From: Allodiplogaster sudhausi
Taxonomy: Eukaryota > Nematoda > Chromadorea > Rhabditida > Diplogasteridae
NCBI GenBank assembly: GCA_945643635.1
Contig: CALZFC010000080.1
Span: forward strand, 1,472,001 to 1,536,000
Direction of reading: 5' to 3'
Length of the DNA: 64,000 nt
Each line of letters opens with the position of its first letter. Positions within the stretch are counted from its first letter, which is position 1. Below, one piece after another: positions 32,495-45,433 of the stretch. Under the pieces are notes generated by a model. The model did no database searches and was not told the DNA's origin. It was given only the letters and a program-made list of their open reading frames with translations. A program made the translations under genes and the position numbers.

Positions 32495-34965
32495 TGAGCC
32501 TTGGAAGGGACAGGATACTCATTAACAGTAATAATTATCAATTAAATCAATACTAATTAGTAAATAGATAAGAATGAATGGAAATACCAAAATCATGCTA
32601 CTTTTGAAATGGGAAATGTGAACGCTTTTTCCAATGCGGGATTTATATTTTAATCTCTGAATTAAACAAATTGAGATCAAAAAACATCATCGTAATCAAA
32701 TAACAGCAGAACGGGAAAATTTGAACTTGAACTGCTTTTAAGAGTTTCACATTTGCCACTAAATCTGCTTGTGAAGGCGGTAAGGTAACCACATTCTGAC
32801 AAATTTCTCTTGCGAGACATAGATCTTAACAGAAAAAACTAGGCGACGTTTTGGTGGCAAGTGGAATAAGAAAAAGGGTACAAATCATGCAACTAATCCG
32901 TTAAAGAGTTAACATGTAACATGCATAGGAAAGCATGCAAAAGTTTTCAAAGTTGTGAGGCCTCCCACACTAAGATGCTCTGCATGTGCAGTGCTTTTAC
33001 ATCTTTATAATATCTGTTAACAACTCTTGAAACAGGTAACAAGAAATCATTTGTCTTTTTTTCATATTTGTTCTAGTCTGTTGAATAGGAGAATCTGTTG
33101 ATGAAGTGATCTCTTTTATCTACCCCAGGCCATATTTGCTAACCATAAACAATCTAATATAACTCCCCTTTATAACACTTCACTGCACATATGTAAGTCA
33201 TAAAATTAATTTTAAAAGATATTTTTGTTTTATTTAAGAATACACAATAGGTGCTGAAAAGAAGGAAAACCTTCTCAAATGCTTTTCCTCTCGGCAGAGA
33301 TCTGCAGCGAAGGCTCCAGTATTCCCACAATGCTACACTATATGCACATTTCTATAACAAAGCCATAATGCCTTAAATATCTTAAAGACAGTTCATTAAT
33401 AGTATATCTACCTTTAAAAATGTAATCTCTCAAAACTTTGTCAACATACATGCATATATGTATGTATGTGCATACATATGTATGTATGTACATACATACA
33501 TATGTATACACATACATATATGATGTTTCAAAGTGACCAAAGGTGCGGAGTTCTAGCGGAGCGACATTATCCAAGCTGTTTATTGCAAATGTTGGTTTTT
33601 CTAACTTAAAAAAATGAAGGAAGGCATATTTTATGAAAGGCATATGCCATGCAAAGAGAAAAAACATAGAATGCACTCGTCATGATGAGAAGGCAGCTGC
33701 CAATGTCGAATTGTGCAAGAGTGGAGGCTGCTCCTGACCATGCAGGGGCCATCCTGCCTCATTATCAGTGCGCATGCATGGATGATTGAAAGCCGCCATT
33801 ACAACACGAGAGAAATGGTGTTGACGAAGAAATTGATAAAATCAGTGCATTTGAATGCAACAAGTAAGAAAAACTTGTTTCCTAAGGAGCTTTCTCACGA
33901 TGGCGAAAATGAAGAACAATCACAATGGCGAGAGTGAGAGGTATTCGTGAATAGAGAAACAGAGGGGAAAAAGCAGAATCAGTGCCGCTCACATTCCCAT
34001 AGTGAATGATAGCTTAGGAGGGATGCAGAGGGAGGATCAGAGAACAACGACAAAATACAATCAGCTGCTCTGTTTGACTAGTCTCGCCCGGAGGTGCACG
34101 CGGCTGCCATTCATTGAGTGGGTATTCATATGTCTGGGAAATCAAAGGAGAATGCTCTGATTGTTGGAATTGAATTTTCAGTCTTATTCAACAAAATACA
34201 CTGCTAGTACACCCCTTTAAGTTGAACACATACTACATGTGAAATATGGAGTGCCTATCGTTGAACGACTACGGAAATGTCCTCTTCTCAAATGCATATC
34301 ATCTGCTTACGCATTTCCACTACTGATTCATAGAGCGAGCAGAGCAACAAGCACCACGCTTTTCTTAAATGAGCTTTCTTTATTCCTACATGCATATAAA
34401 TTATATGTCTTGAAGGAATAGCATCAAGTTTTCTCTTTTCAACTTTTGTTTATTTATTTTTACTTCTGTCTAGGCAATGATCTGTTAATAACGAGAAGTA
34501 CACTAACTGACAAGTTTGAGACAATCGTCCATCCAACACTTCGATTTCGAGAAGCTATCTCTTATTTTGCACGTTTGAGAAATCCCCGTATACATGCGGA
34601 TTTCAATGGAAGTTCAAATTGCCTTGGAATATCGGATACTATTCGTGCCGTGTATGCGGTAGTGCCGATCACTACCATAACCAATATGGACAATTGTTCA
34701 TTTATAACGAGATAGGAATGCACATACATATATATATATCCCTAGAGGACTTCTCCTTAGCCGAAGGAAATAGTAGTAACCGGTAGAGTGTGCCCGAACT
34801 GAAAATCCCAGGATTTCATAGATATCTAGCAAGGTTACAACAGAAAGGCGGAAATGCATAAGGCTATATAAAGAATTCGTTGTTTTCTCTCTTCAAATTA
34901 ACGAAAATGTGCAACAGTTAAAAATAAAATCATTAAGAAGAACGCTAAAAAATTCAACTTGCAAA
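32495..34965. other. Intergenic between srd and cop-1
   Basis: About 2.5 kb of AT-rich DNA. It holds the upstream region of srd and the 3' side of cop-1. A CATA/TATG palindromic microsatellite lies at about 33446-33522. Short open frames here show no family features. Confidence 0.6.
33446..33522. repeat. (CATA/TATG)n palindromic microsatellite
   Basis: Interrupted runs of CATA and TATG in both orientations; similar short tracts occur near 35090, 44007 and 55022. Confidence 0.85.
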
Positions 34966-37900
34966 TCATAGAGCACGAAGAATGTTAACTGCTCCGTAGT
35001 TGTTCGCCGCGAGTATGATGTTGGAATCCTGACAAAGAAATTTATGTTTTCTCTACTTTGACTTATTATGAAAATAAAACATAACTATGCGCATATGTAT
35101 GTACATATATATGAGAATGAAAATAACCAGATGAGAAGGCAGAAAAGTAGACGAAAAGGTGAGAATGAGGAGGACAAAGAGAAAGAAGAGCTAGAGAGAC
35201 AGAGAATTCTCGTCAATTTGGACCTGTTTGACGTGGACTGATGACGTGAAGGCATCGGCCATATCTGAACGGCCATCTGGTCGCACCTGTGGAAGTTCAA
35301 CTGTTTCTGTTTAATCTAAATTTCTATCACAAAAAGGTTCATTTTTCTAAGAACTAATTTCCAAAATCCATGCCTGAAGTGAGTAAACGAGGACGGGACG
35401 CTGCAGGAGCTGGTGATACATGAAGACTTCGTTAGACTCGCTGCCTGAAACGGAAGTGAAGGGTAGAACCCTGTCCTCCGCCCCTTCACCCACCGCAGAC
35501 AATGTAGTTGTTGGGCGTGGCGGAGAGGCCGACAAAGTTGCGTCGGTTGAGATGGCCGGAGAGTTGGTTGAGCTGCCGCCCACTCGACCTCTCCCACACT
35601 CGGATCGTGCCGTCCGTAGAGCTGCAAGAAAGATATCATCACACTGTTACCTTTGTCAACCGAGACATTGCATCAAGACTGTCATAATATTATTAAAATT
35701 TGTCCCAGATACGCGGAGTTTGAACCCATAAGCTTGTTGCGCACAATATCTTATATTGTATTCCTGTAAAAGTAATCGACCGTTCGAGAGGAAGCTTGTT
35801 TGGTAGAAGAGAAGAGCTAGACCTGGACACAATTCGATCTGGCCCGGCGAACTTGGCGTACGCGACACTCTTCTGATGGCCACGCAAAGTGAGCAGCCGC
35901 TGGCCGGGGTTGCGGATGTCGAAGAGATGCACGGCCGAGTCTTAAAACTTTTAGGCTAAGAACTACATTTCGGATTTGTCCAACTGGTGCTTCTTAAAAG
36001 ATATTAATCCTGTATTTAATATCAGAAATACCTATTAATCCCAATGAAATTAAGCCCTGACTGACCGCACATCCCAGCGATGACGTAGTTTTCATCGGCA
36101 GGGGAGAAGTTGACAGAGCAGACGGAGGACATCAACTCGATAGCGAGGAAGGCGTGCTCGGCTCGCGCGTCCCACAGCTTCATCTGATTAAGTCGCGCCA
36201 TTTAAGTCAACGTTGGTGGATATAAGGTTACATACGTATGCATGTAAATATGTTTTTAATTAATAAATTCTGAGTATTCAAGAGATGTTGAATAAAACAT
36301 TTCTTCATAAATGCATAAAAGGCTCAGCTTATTAGTGCATCGTCATTATGATTACGATGATTGACAGATAATAAACGTTCTTCACGGCCAGGCATCGAAC
36401 CCGAAATGTTAGCTTCACGACCATACGATAGAACAACTACACCAAGGGCACACTGCAGATTCTACGGATGTAATCTCCTTAATAGAAATTCGATAATACA
36501 GTTATACTGACCTTGTGATCTTCAGATCCGCTCGCCAGCAAGTAATCCTTGAAATGGTTCCAGTCCACACTCCACACCCGCTTTTCGTGGCTTCGCATTC
36601 TAAAGTGGACATGTCGCTCTCTCTCTCTCTCTCTCCTCTCTTTCTCTCTCTCTCCTCTCTTTCTCTCGCTCTCCTCTCTCTCTCTCCCTCTCTCTCCTCT
36701 CTTTCTCTCTCTCTCCTCTCTTTCTCTCTCTCTCCTCTCTCTCTCTCTCTCCTCTCTTTCTCTCTCTCTCCTCTCTTTCTCTCTCTCTCCTCTCTTTCTC
36801 TCTCTCTCCTCTCTTTCTCTCTCTCCTCTCTTTCTCTCTCTCTCCTCTCTTTCTCTCTCTCTCCTCTCTTTCTCTCTCTCTCCTCTCTTTCTCTCTCTCT
36901 CCTCTCTTTCTCTGTGTATAGTCTATTTATCACACTGCTTCTAATGTGAATCTTCTTTTATGTGAATTTTAATCTTTTAGTGTAAATGATTTAGACAAGA
37001 CTGATTGTGAGAAAGCGAGAAACAAGAATGATAAAGATCTCCACCCACGTCGAATACTTCTGGGCATCTTCAGGGTCGCACACATAAATCGGTCCGTCAT
37101 AGGAAGACAGTGCGAGGCGGTGCTGGTCTTGCGGGTGCCACGAGATATTGCTGAGGCAGTATACTTCACTCTCACGCTCTGTTTCTCGCATCTTTCTCTC
37201 TTTCCTCAATCTCTCTTCTCTAACTACTTCTCTCTCTTTCGCTTCTCTCACTCCCTCTCTCTATTCTCTCTCTCTCCTTCTTTCTTCAACGAATCCCACC
37301 TGAACTTGGTGTGGGGCATGTAGAGATCTGCGATGGGATACTGGACAGCAGTCGGTCTCCGTACGGCTGAGCTGTAGAGGCGGTGGAAGTCGAAGAGTTT
37401 CATGTGCCGATTCACGCCGCAGACTGCGACGAGTGATTGGGTCGGATCCATGGCTATTCTGGAATACTCAGAAAATAGCTTAATAAATCATATATGATTA
37501 GACATTCCAAGACCATGTCAAAATTACGGTAGCTGACCCCGTGACAACGGTCGCCATTCCAGCGACATACTGTGATGTTGCAAAGGAGAACCGCGCAACT
37601 CGCTCCATCCGAGTGTAGCGAGACATCTCTTCAAGATCCTGTACACAACTCTCCTTTGTGACTGTGTCAAACAAAATAAATAAATTTCAAGAAAAAAATC
37701 CTAATTCATAATAACTTCTAATATGGAATTTAGAAACGGCAAAAATGGCTTTACCGCGCCCAATCGCATCCATGTGGAGCCACGAGTGGAGTCGTTCGGA
37801 GTCGCTTCTGCAGTTGCAACTCTTGCATTTCACGTCATAATATAACAGCTTTCCAGTTTTCCACGAACCCGATCGGAGTCGCCGATAATGCCTTTCGAGG

Positions 37901-38272
37901 TCGTCTCCGTGCAGGTTCATCATGGTCAGCACGCGCGTCTTCATCACATCTTTCTCGCTCAGCTGCAACTGCAGACGATCAATCCATGTAAAGAATATCT
38001 CCTGTACCTCTACTAATTCTACTTATGCCAACAATGTATATATATAGGAAGAATGAAGTTCCTATCCCAAAAGTCTCTTCAAAAAAGACGCGCAAGCACA
38101 TGCTGACAAAGGAACGAGATCGGACGGCGTCCAGTTGGTCGACGCCATGCAAGGGCCGCGGCCGGGGAGGAGAGCGGCGATTCTCTTCCAGCTGGCAGAG
38201 TGCCGTGGACGAAGAAGGCACTGACACAAGGAATGATAAGGATAGAAGAGACAGAGAGTGCGAGAGAGAGAA

Positions 38273-38318
<46 letters not shown>

Positions 38319-40887
38319 AAACGTAATGCGAGAGTATGGAATGAGTGAATCTTCATACCAGAATGGTTGTCGTACCGCGTCTTGATGGCGTCCTCGCTCT
38401 CGGCCTTCTCCACTACAGAAACGGGCACTTCATGAGCAGCTTCTCCTTCACTTCTTGCTACAGCCAGCAGTGATTCCTCTTCTCTTTCATCTTCGCCGTC
38501 TTCCTTCAGATAACCCGCTTCCATTATCGACTGCTGTATGGGAACAGCTTAAAGAAAGTATCAGACAAAAAAATAACTTCTTCTTTTATATTCCCATATG
38601 ATCTAGTCTGGCCTGAAAGATCGAATAGAGGTGGTCCCGCTTTACGAAAGTCAGTATTTAGCCAGAAATTTGAATTTGTCTATTGGAATACGGTAGAAAA
38701 CGTCTCTGTCGATGCACCCGGTGTATGCTCAAACGCAAGCAAGGAGTGCCAACGGGTGGGAAGAAGAGGCAGTCTCTGCCCGTCCTGACCACTTAGCACC
38801 CCATTTTCACCAAGTGATGAGAGATACAGATGTTAAAGAAAAGCGAGACAATGAAAGAAGTAGAGAGAGGTTAGATACACATACGTTTCAAATTTGAAAT
38901 TTTGTAGCGGCCGCTAAAAAAGGCCCATCCAGTTGGGAGTTTTGCACAGTTTGAAACGTAATTCTATTAGATACGGTTGTCTTTCGTCACATACTTCCTT
39001 TAATATGATACATAGCTTAAGACAATGCCATGAGCCTTTTTCTACAGTTGATACCAAGCCAGTTCAACTGCGAGAGCTCAGACGACATGTATGGTATAGT
39101 CTCCTGATGCAAAGTATCTCTCTGTTTGTTGCTGACCTGCGCCTCTCTCAGATCCGCGTCGATCCGGCTGAGTTCTTGGCTGAGTTCGGCGAGTTTCCTC
39201 GTCTTGCGTGTCTTCAGCTCGTACACTAAGTGGTGTGCCATGCGAAGTTGGATGCGCTGCAGTGGAAATACGATTGATCTGTCTGACTATTAGTCCGCTC
39301 ATGTCTAACAGAAAGCCACAAGATCGTGAATAATAGGTAAATCGGGAGAAGACACAGTTACTATAGAGTGAAGAATCATAAGATGATCACCCATTAGAAA
39401 AAATATATAATTCGGCCATTAATAAATTTTAGAATAGAAAATAAACGATTTTCAAGACCAAAAATTAAACCATTATAAGACTATGACATTATAAGACCTG
39501 TAAGCGTTCGGCGTGCTGCTCGTTGAATGCGAGGAGCTCCCTAAAACAATATTACAATTATTCAACCCTAAACTGCTAATAATAGAATTGTTGATAATAT
39601 TATGCCTTTTATAATGCGAAAACATATTAGCAAATCAGTAGACCACAGAAAACTGTATTGTGAATGCCGTAATCTATTTAATTGAAATCTGTTGACGAGA
39701 CGAGTCAGTGGTTTATCAATGACTACTGATTAAACGGCTGCTAGCCTCATCAGCGGTAGAAGCTGCTGAGGAGTGTAGTAAGTGATATCTGCGAGTTCTC
39801 CAGACGGAAACCAAGTGCGGACACGGTCAAGGAACCTTAGCACATCGCTGTACTCAAGCCATCTCTGTTCGGCCACTCCACTTTGATTAAGTTATTTGTC
39901 ATTCTTCCTTTGGTAAAAGTAAACTCTAATAGATAATAGAATACTGAAAGATTACGGTATCAACCGTACCAGCATCGTTGAATGAGCGAGCGTCGCGAGT
40001 CAATGACACGGTCACAGATGCGAGCATGCCCAATTGCTTCGTGGACAAAGTCGGGGGAGGCGGAAGGCGGGCCCTCTCTCTCTTCCTCGCACTGTTCCTC
40101 GCAATCAGCTGAGTACTGGCAGACGGGGCAGCGGCGTGGCGCCTTGCAATTTATCCTTCTCAGTTTATGAATAATTCTGCTAATTTTTTTATTAAACCAT
40201 TAAAAAACGATTATTAGAAAAATTATCAATTATCAGTATGTATTTATCTCTTTTAATGTCTCTTACGAGCATGGTCCGTTGGAGAAAGCAGAGGAGACAG
40301 AAGAGATGCCCGCAGGGTGCGCAGTGCGGATCCGCCATGACATGACCGCAGATCGAACTGAGAAACAGCTCAGACTAATCTTCCGTTTTCATTATTAGGG
40401 GAATGAAGTGACGAGATCGCTTATTTAAACAGGTTGTTCCAAAATAATTCAATTTCTTTGCAATCAGAAACGCCTTCATTCCTATTCCATTCCCACTCTT
40501 TTGAGTATTTTAGGACTAAGATTCGATTTGTGAAATAGAAAGAAGAAACCACGAAATGTCGAATCCATCGAGGGCGGCGAGGCCAGCCAAGTGCTCGGCA
40601 CGGAGGCTCCTCCCGTCGTCCTCCTCCAGCTTCTTGCTCAGCTTCTCCTCGAGCACCACCACCTCATCGTCGTCTTCCTCTTCTTCTTCTTCTGGTCCTT
40701 TCGACGTCGACGCTCCTCCGTGTCTTCTGCGGCGTTTCTCCAGCAAAGTCTTATCCGATGCAACGCTTGTCTCGTTCTCTCCAGCTAATCTTTAAATAAA
40801 TAAAAATTTATTGTCCTCAAAATTAATTTTTTGTTGATTGAAGACTAATGAAAAATGCTTCTACAAGAAAAACGACTGCAGTTTCAT
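34966..40887 (-). CDS. cop-1: COP1-type E3 ubiquitin ligase (RING, coiled coil, WD40)
   Basis: The reconstruction has 20 exons (minus order): 40887-40865, 40789-40550, 40357-40267, 40142-39970, 39880-39736, 39536-39498, 39256-39137, 38533-38376, 38191-38116, 37968-37869, 37661-37538, 37458-37300, 37150-37049, 36599-36512, 36183-36066, 35940-35823, 35621-35494, 35444-35374, 35286-35224, 35028-34966. Phases agree throughout and give 732 aa, against about 731 in human COP1. After an acidic N-terminus, a C3HC4 RING spans residues 88-126 (CSIC, CGHLFC, LLC, CPVC). A coiled coil lies near 225-277. A seven-blade WD40 domain fills about 420-732 with COP1 signatures HEKRVWSVDWN, LLASGSEDHK, GHQKSVAYAKF, NFVGLSATP and a DSNIILAANN end. 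COP1 works with DET1-DDB1-CUL4 to ubiquitinate nuclear transcription factors. The first exon, the exons at 38.1-37.9 kb and one GC donor (after 35374) are tentative. Confidence 0.9.
36381..36446 (-). repeat. tRNA-like (SINE-type) fragment in cop-1 intron
   Basis: The minus strand reads a B-box-like GGTTCGATGCC about 45 nt after an A-box-like TGTAGTTGTTC. No acceptor or anticodon stem pairs properly, so this is more likely a tRNA-derived SINE remnant than a tRNA gene. It lies in the intron between WD40 exons. Confidence 0.3.
36616..36913 (+). repeat. CT-rich 21-23-bp minisatellite in cop-1 intron
   Basis: About 13 tandem copies of a unit close to TCCTCTCTTTCTCTCTC in the intron upstream (in gene sense) of the HEKRVWS exon. 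Confidence 0.88.
38246..38317 (+). repeat. (GA)n microsatellite in cop-1 intron
   Basis: GA run between the exons at 38.19 and 38.38 kb. Confidence 0.88.
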
Positions 40888-41637
40888 GGCCTCTGTTGTT
40901 TTTTTAGAGAAGGAATTGAGTGGTTTGAGTAAGAATAGGATAGTTCCGCTAGCCTCTTTCTCTGCTGCAATGACGCATCTCTGGCCTCCATTCGCCAATG
41001 ACGTCACTGGTCTACGACGTCTTCTGTAAATGAATCAATGGAATTAACGTATTGGAAATTTCCATTTTAGCCCTTACGGAAGGGCTAAAATGTCAGCTTT
41101 GCTTTGCAGTCAACCTATATTTAGCAGTGCAGTAGAAAGGGCAGTGTGGCGTACTCAATTATGTGTGTACATCTGTATGTTTGTTTCCATCTTCACTGTG
41201 TGTCATGTTCTCTGTAGGTGTGTATGCATTCAATAACATTTCCGTTGTTCGGCAACTTCTTTTGATGGAATTCCCAACGAGAAGGACGTTCATTCAGCAC
41301 TTCCGAGACCAAAACAAGAGCATCTTTGGAGAATTGCAGTGAAGGATACACATGTTTCGCACGTTTGAATGGAAGAGGAAGTTAGACAATCTGGTAGCCT
41401 CATTGATAAACCGGGAACAGGACTGAGTCAGAAACGAGTTTACAAAACACTCAAGCTATCGCAAACTTTTAAGGAATTTGGCAGTGAAGAGAAGCTGGCT
41501 TCATCTAACAGCTGTAAAACAATTTTATCAGTGATTCGACTCATGCATACCGTTCATGGGCATTGCATCTTTCTTTCATTTCTTTTATTCACTACCTCGT
41601 CCATCTCTCTCGCTACTCTACGTCTTGTCCTTCTCTT

Positions 41638-41676
<39 letters not shown>

Positions 41677-42126
41677 CTTTGCTTCTCTGCGTTGTCCCCT
41701 CCTTCCGTCGGGTATTTTTAGCTGCGTAGCGCACGCAAGAGAGTGTGCATTGAGTATCAGCGCGATGTATGTGCAAGGACGTTGCTCTGCTGCTGGCTGC
41801 TGCCGCGGCTGCCGTTGGAGACTGGCGGCAGCTCCTCAGAGCATTGCTACTCTCTTTCTTCTCTCTTTCTCTGCCTTGCTCTCTCTTCCTCTCTCATTTT
41901 CTCTGCTTCTCTTCGTCCTCCCCTTTTTCTATCTTAAAGCTCACTCTCGCGTCGCTCGCTCTCCACCCCTTCGCAAGAGGAGAGTCTGCCCCTCCGCTGC
42001 AGGAAGCCAAGGAGCAGCATCAACGCCGGAGGCAGTGGAAAGAGAGAAAGAAAGAGAGAGAGAGAGAGAGAGGAAGAGGAGAAGTCCAGAGCAAGCTTCA
42101 TCTTCAACTTGTCTTGGCTGCCAAGC
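40888..42126. promoter_or_regulatory. Divergent promoter region of cop-1 and hda-4
   Basis: This 1.2-kb gap separates the start codons of two genes transcribed away from each other. It has a perfect cAMP-response palindrome TGACGTCA at 40999-41006 joined to a CCAAT box (GCCAATGACGTCA), a MEF2-like GTATTTTTAG near 41712, and CT/GA tracts at 41641-41673 and 42051-42073. No protein-coding exon could be supported here. Confidence 0.55.
40999..41006. promoter_or_regulatory. CRE palindrome TGACGTCA
   Basis: A perfect 8-bp bZIP (CREB/ATF) site overlapping a CCAAT box, 112 bp upstream of the proposed cop-1 start codon. Confidence 0.5.
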
Positions 42127-43314
42127 ATGGAGGAGGAGGCTAACTCGAGTGGCGCGTCGTCCAACCACTTCCAGCTTCCCTCTGGCGACGACGCCATGTC
42201 GAATGCCGAGAAGTTCGCCATGCTTCAGCAAGTCAGCCGGCTGCTCAATCTTTTCTCTGCTATTTTTAACAGCTCCATTTTGGCTGCTTTCCCGTCAGCG
42301 TTTTATCATATTTACCGGGAACTGCCAAATAACCATCCTTATTTCACTTCGCAATTTTTTTTATCTCTCACGCTCCCACGACTCTTTCCATTGAAAAGAA
42401 AATATTTCTGCCCGTTTCTTATTGATTTTAGTATCAGTCGTCAGCTAAATATTAAATAGTTTAATGAAGGAGCGTCAAACCGATTTCTGTTGATGTCATG
42501 CGCTTTCATTCGTCGTAAGAAGAAACTCTTCTCTGAAACTCCCTCTTTCAAGTTACAATTGAGCCAAATGCCAATTTCCTGTCTCTTCTTTCGGCTATTC
42601 ATATTCATGCACATAACTACTTGTGATATTCCCTCGCTACATTCTCTCATATCGTCTCTTTCTCTAAAATCTCGGTTGTTTTTCTCTCTTGTCCACCCTC
42701 GGAACCCTATTCTATCTCTTTCTTCTTCTGCTTCTTTTTCTCTCGTTCTCTTTTTCTCTCGTTCTCTTTTTCTCTCGCTCATTCCTCCAACCGGAAGTGG
42801 TCGCTTCCTTCATTCTCTGCTGTAATAAACGGCATTCATTGGCCCGATCAGCCGTGACGTAGTCGAGAGCACCAAAAAAGCCGCCACACCTACAAGCGAG
42901 TGCCCTCCCTTCTGAACCACGCCCGGACGAAAGCAGGCAGTCCATGGTTACCGGGCCAAGTCATTTGGGCTCTCACATCCTGTGTCTGTCTTTCTCTCCA
43001 TCTTTTTCTCTCCTAATCTCTCTCTCCCTCTCTCTTTATTTGTTGTGCTCTTTCTCTCTCCCTCTCTCATTTTCCTTCGCTCTCTCGTCTTTCCCTTTCT
43101 TCAATCACATCCCTTTTTGGCCTGTTTGGCCAGTGCCGCTTTTCCTGGACAAATAGGCTGCCCCTCCCTTCCCTTGATTTCAAGCCTTTCCTAGGCAAGA
43201 AGAAATTGTTTCTTCTTTTAGTTGGTCATGTGTGATTCTTTTTTCGGCCTCTCAGATGCTTTCCCGATCATGTCTCTTACATTCAAAAGTACTTTCTCGC
43301 TTTCTCTATCTCCT

Positions 43315-43350
<36 letters not shown>

Positions 43351-43559
43351 GTCTTTCCTCCTTTCTCCCTTTTCTCCACTGCAAATTCTACCAAGAGTGC
43401 CCCTCCCTGTGCCCCTTTCTTTTCCTTTCAAGAACACATGGCATCGCTTGCATGTTTTGTTGCGATCTTCTCATCACATTTCTGCCAATTCTCCCGGTTC
43501 TTTTCTTAATCTTTCCAGCTCTCCCCCCCCCTCTCTCTTTCCCTCTCACTTCCTCACTC

Positions 43560-43590
<31 letters not shown>

Positions 43591-44723
43591 CCAGCTCATC
43601 TAAGAATGGCTGAAATGACCTTGAGTAGCCTTCTCTTCCACCTTCGTCATACTCTCTAATCACAGCAGCCACTGCGTAAGCTGTAGTATCTTTCCACTCC
43701 AAATCGATCCATTAGGCTGTGGGATTTCCTGCCTTGAAGGAAGGATAACGCACACTGATCAATGATTACATCCAAGGGTATTCACAGGGGGATTTCCGAA
43801 AGGAGAAAGTCCAAGGAAAGTCTAAGAGAAGGATAAACTGGGTTTGGGCCGAATCCGAGAGGGCTCGATGTGGGCGGATAAAATCACCCATATCCGGATA
43901 TAGGCGTTCTATCTTTCCACTTTATTGATCTTTGTCCGAAGAAATCAGAAAGTCATATCATCAAGAAATCCTCATTGCCATTTCTAATACTGTCAACCAG
44001 CCTACATGTACATACATATATGTATGTATGAAAGAGGAGAATGTTGTGTGAATAATGTGCGGGAAATGAAAGAGTGCGAGATAAAGAGAAGGAGAGAGAC
44101 CGAAGGATATGAGAGAGATTAGCCGGATAACGATCCTTGGCTTTCGAAATACGGATGCTGAGATGGTCGGGCGAGTGCCCCTCCATGCTATTTCTGAGCT
44201 GCATCTCGGTAGTCTCTAATAAGTGTCTGCATATCTTAAGCCCCGACTTGTCCATTCGGGATGTCGTCAATGTTTTATTTATACCTTGGAGACATGTCCA
44301 TGTCGTCTGCTCCTTTTCAGTTATAATAAGCGACATGCGTATTTCCTTTTTCTGCTCTTGACATTCTTTGAACCACTTAATCATCTCGTGATATGCATAT
44401 TATGTCTGTCCAAATACTATTCAAATGTTAAGAATATCTCTCTTTCCTTGCGAGAGCTCCTTGATATCTGATGCTTGGATGCGGTGAAATCATCTAAGAA
44501 TTAGTCATCATTAAGCTATTAAATATATGTAGACAAATCTAAATGTTTCGTTTGTCTATCATAATGATTCAGCTGGTTCTTTTCCATACTTGGTTACTCT
44601 CCACTTTTTCTTTCATCTTTGCAAAAGCTCCCTTGCAAATGGTCCCCATCCTCACTCGCACACCCCTGCAAACGACGTCTTCTCTCCTAGCGTCTGCTGC
44701 TGCTGCTCTTTCTGTCTCTCCTA

Positions 44724-44758
<35 letters not shown>

Positions 44759-45397
44759 TCTCTTTGGATGGCCTTAGGGATAACATCTTGTGCCTGCTAT
44801 TTATTGCATTCGAATGTACAAATGTATGCAGTTAAAGCTGATAATAAAAGAGTCCGTGACCACCGAAATGGCTTCCTCTTGCCCTTTGCAAACTTTTGCA
44901 TAAAACTATTGATATCAACTGGCTGAAAAGTGTCCAGAATTCAGCTTTTCCTTAGATGAACTACTGCATTAGAATGATAAGCAGACAAATAGTATGGTTA
45001 CGCCATTGATGACGTTCCACTTTTTATATCTCTGTTACTTTTTAAGTACATCTTTATGTATATTTTAGATGTTTGAACTCTTGCTCGCTCGAGTGTATGC
45101 TTTTATGTCTATTTTCATCTCTTTCTACTCCTTGCTCCGCGACCCGCCTCTGGCAACTTGCCAAGAATAGCCTTTTACATGCCTTTCTTTCTCTGCCTTT
45201 TCTAGTCGCCATAGCTTATGTTTACCACTTTTCGCTGACGAAGGTACAACTCGGCACACTCACATAAACATTACATAGAAGCATGCATCTACAGATGTAT
45301 TCACTTTTATTTCTTCTTACTACTGGCTTATAAGGTGACACAGGATGAAAGAAGCAGAGAAAGAGAGAGAGAGACAGAGAGAGAGAGAAAGAGAGAC

Positions 45398-45433
<36 letters not shown>

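Noticed and set aside
34239..34715. Frames of 60-89 codons upstream of cop-1's 3' end
   Set aside because: AT-rich, without motifs, conserved segments or splice partners; most likely chance.
36381..36446. A genuine single tRNA gene on the minus strand
   Set aside because: B-box-like sequence is present but neither acceptor nor anticodon stem pairs; kept only as a SINE-like fragment.
36502..36949. Frames of 130-144 codons rich in Leu/Ser or Arg/Glu (36.5-36.9 kb)
   Set aside because: They translate CT/GA minisatellite in every phase; the real exon here is 36512-36599 on the minus strand.
40267..40357. Loss of the first RING cysteine in cop-1
   Set aside because: An early model using the donor after TTTC gave Ser at this place. 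The alternative donor three bases downstream (TCGTG/GTTTCT) keeps the frame and restores Cys88, so the RING is complete.
41369..42394. 341-codon plus-strand frame
   Set aside because: It runs through a CT tract and out of frame across the start and exon 1 of hda-4; the composition is repeat-driven.
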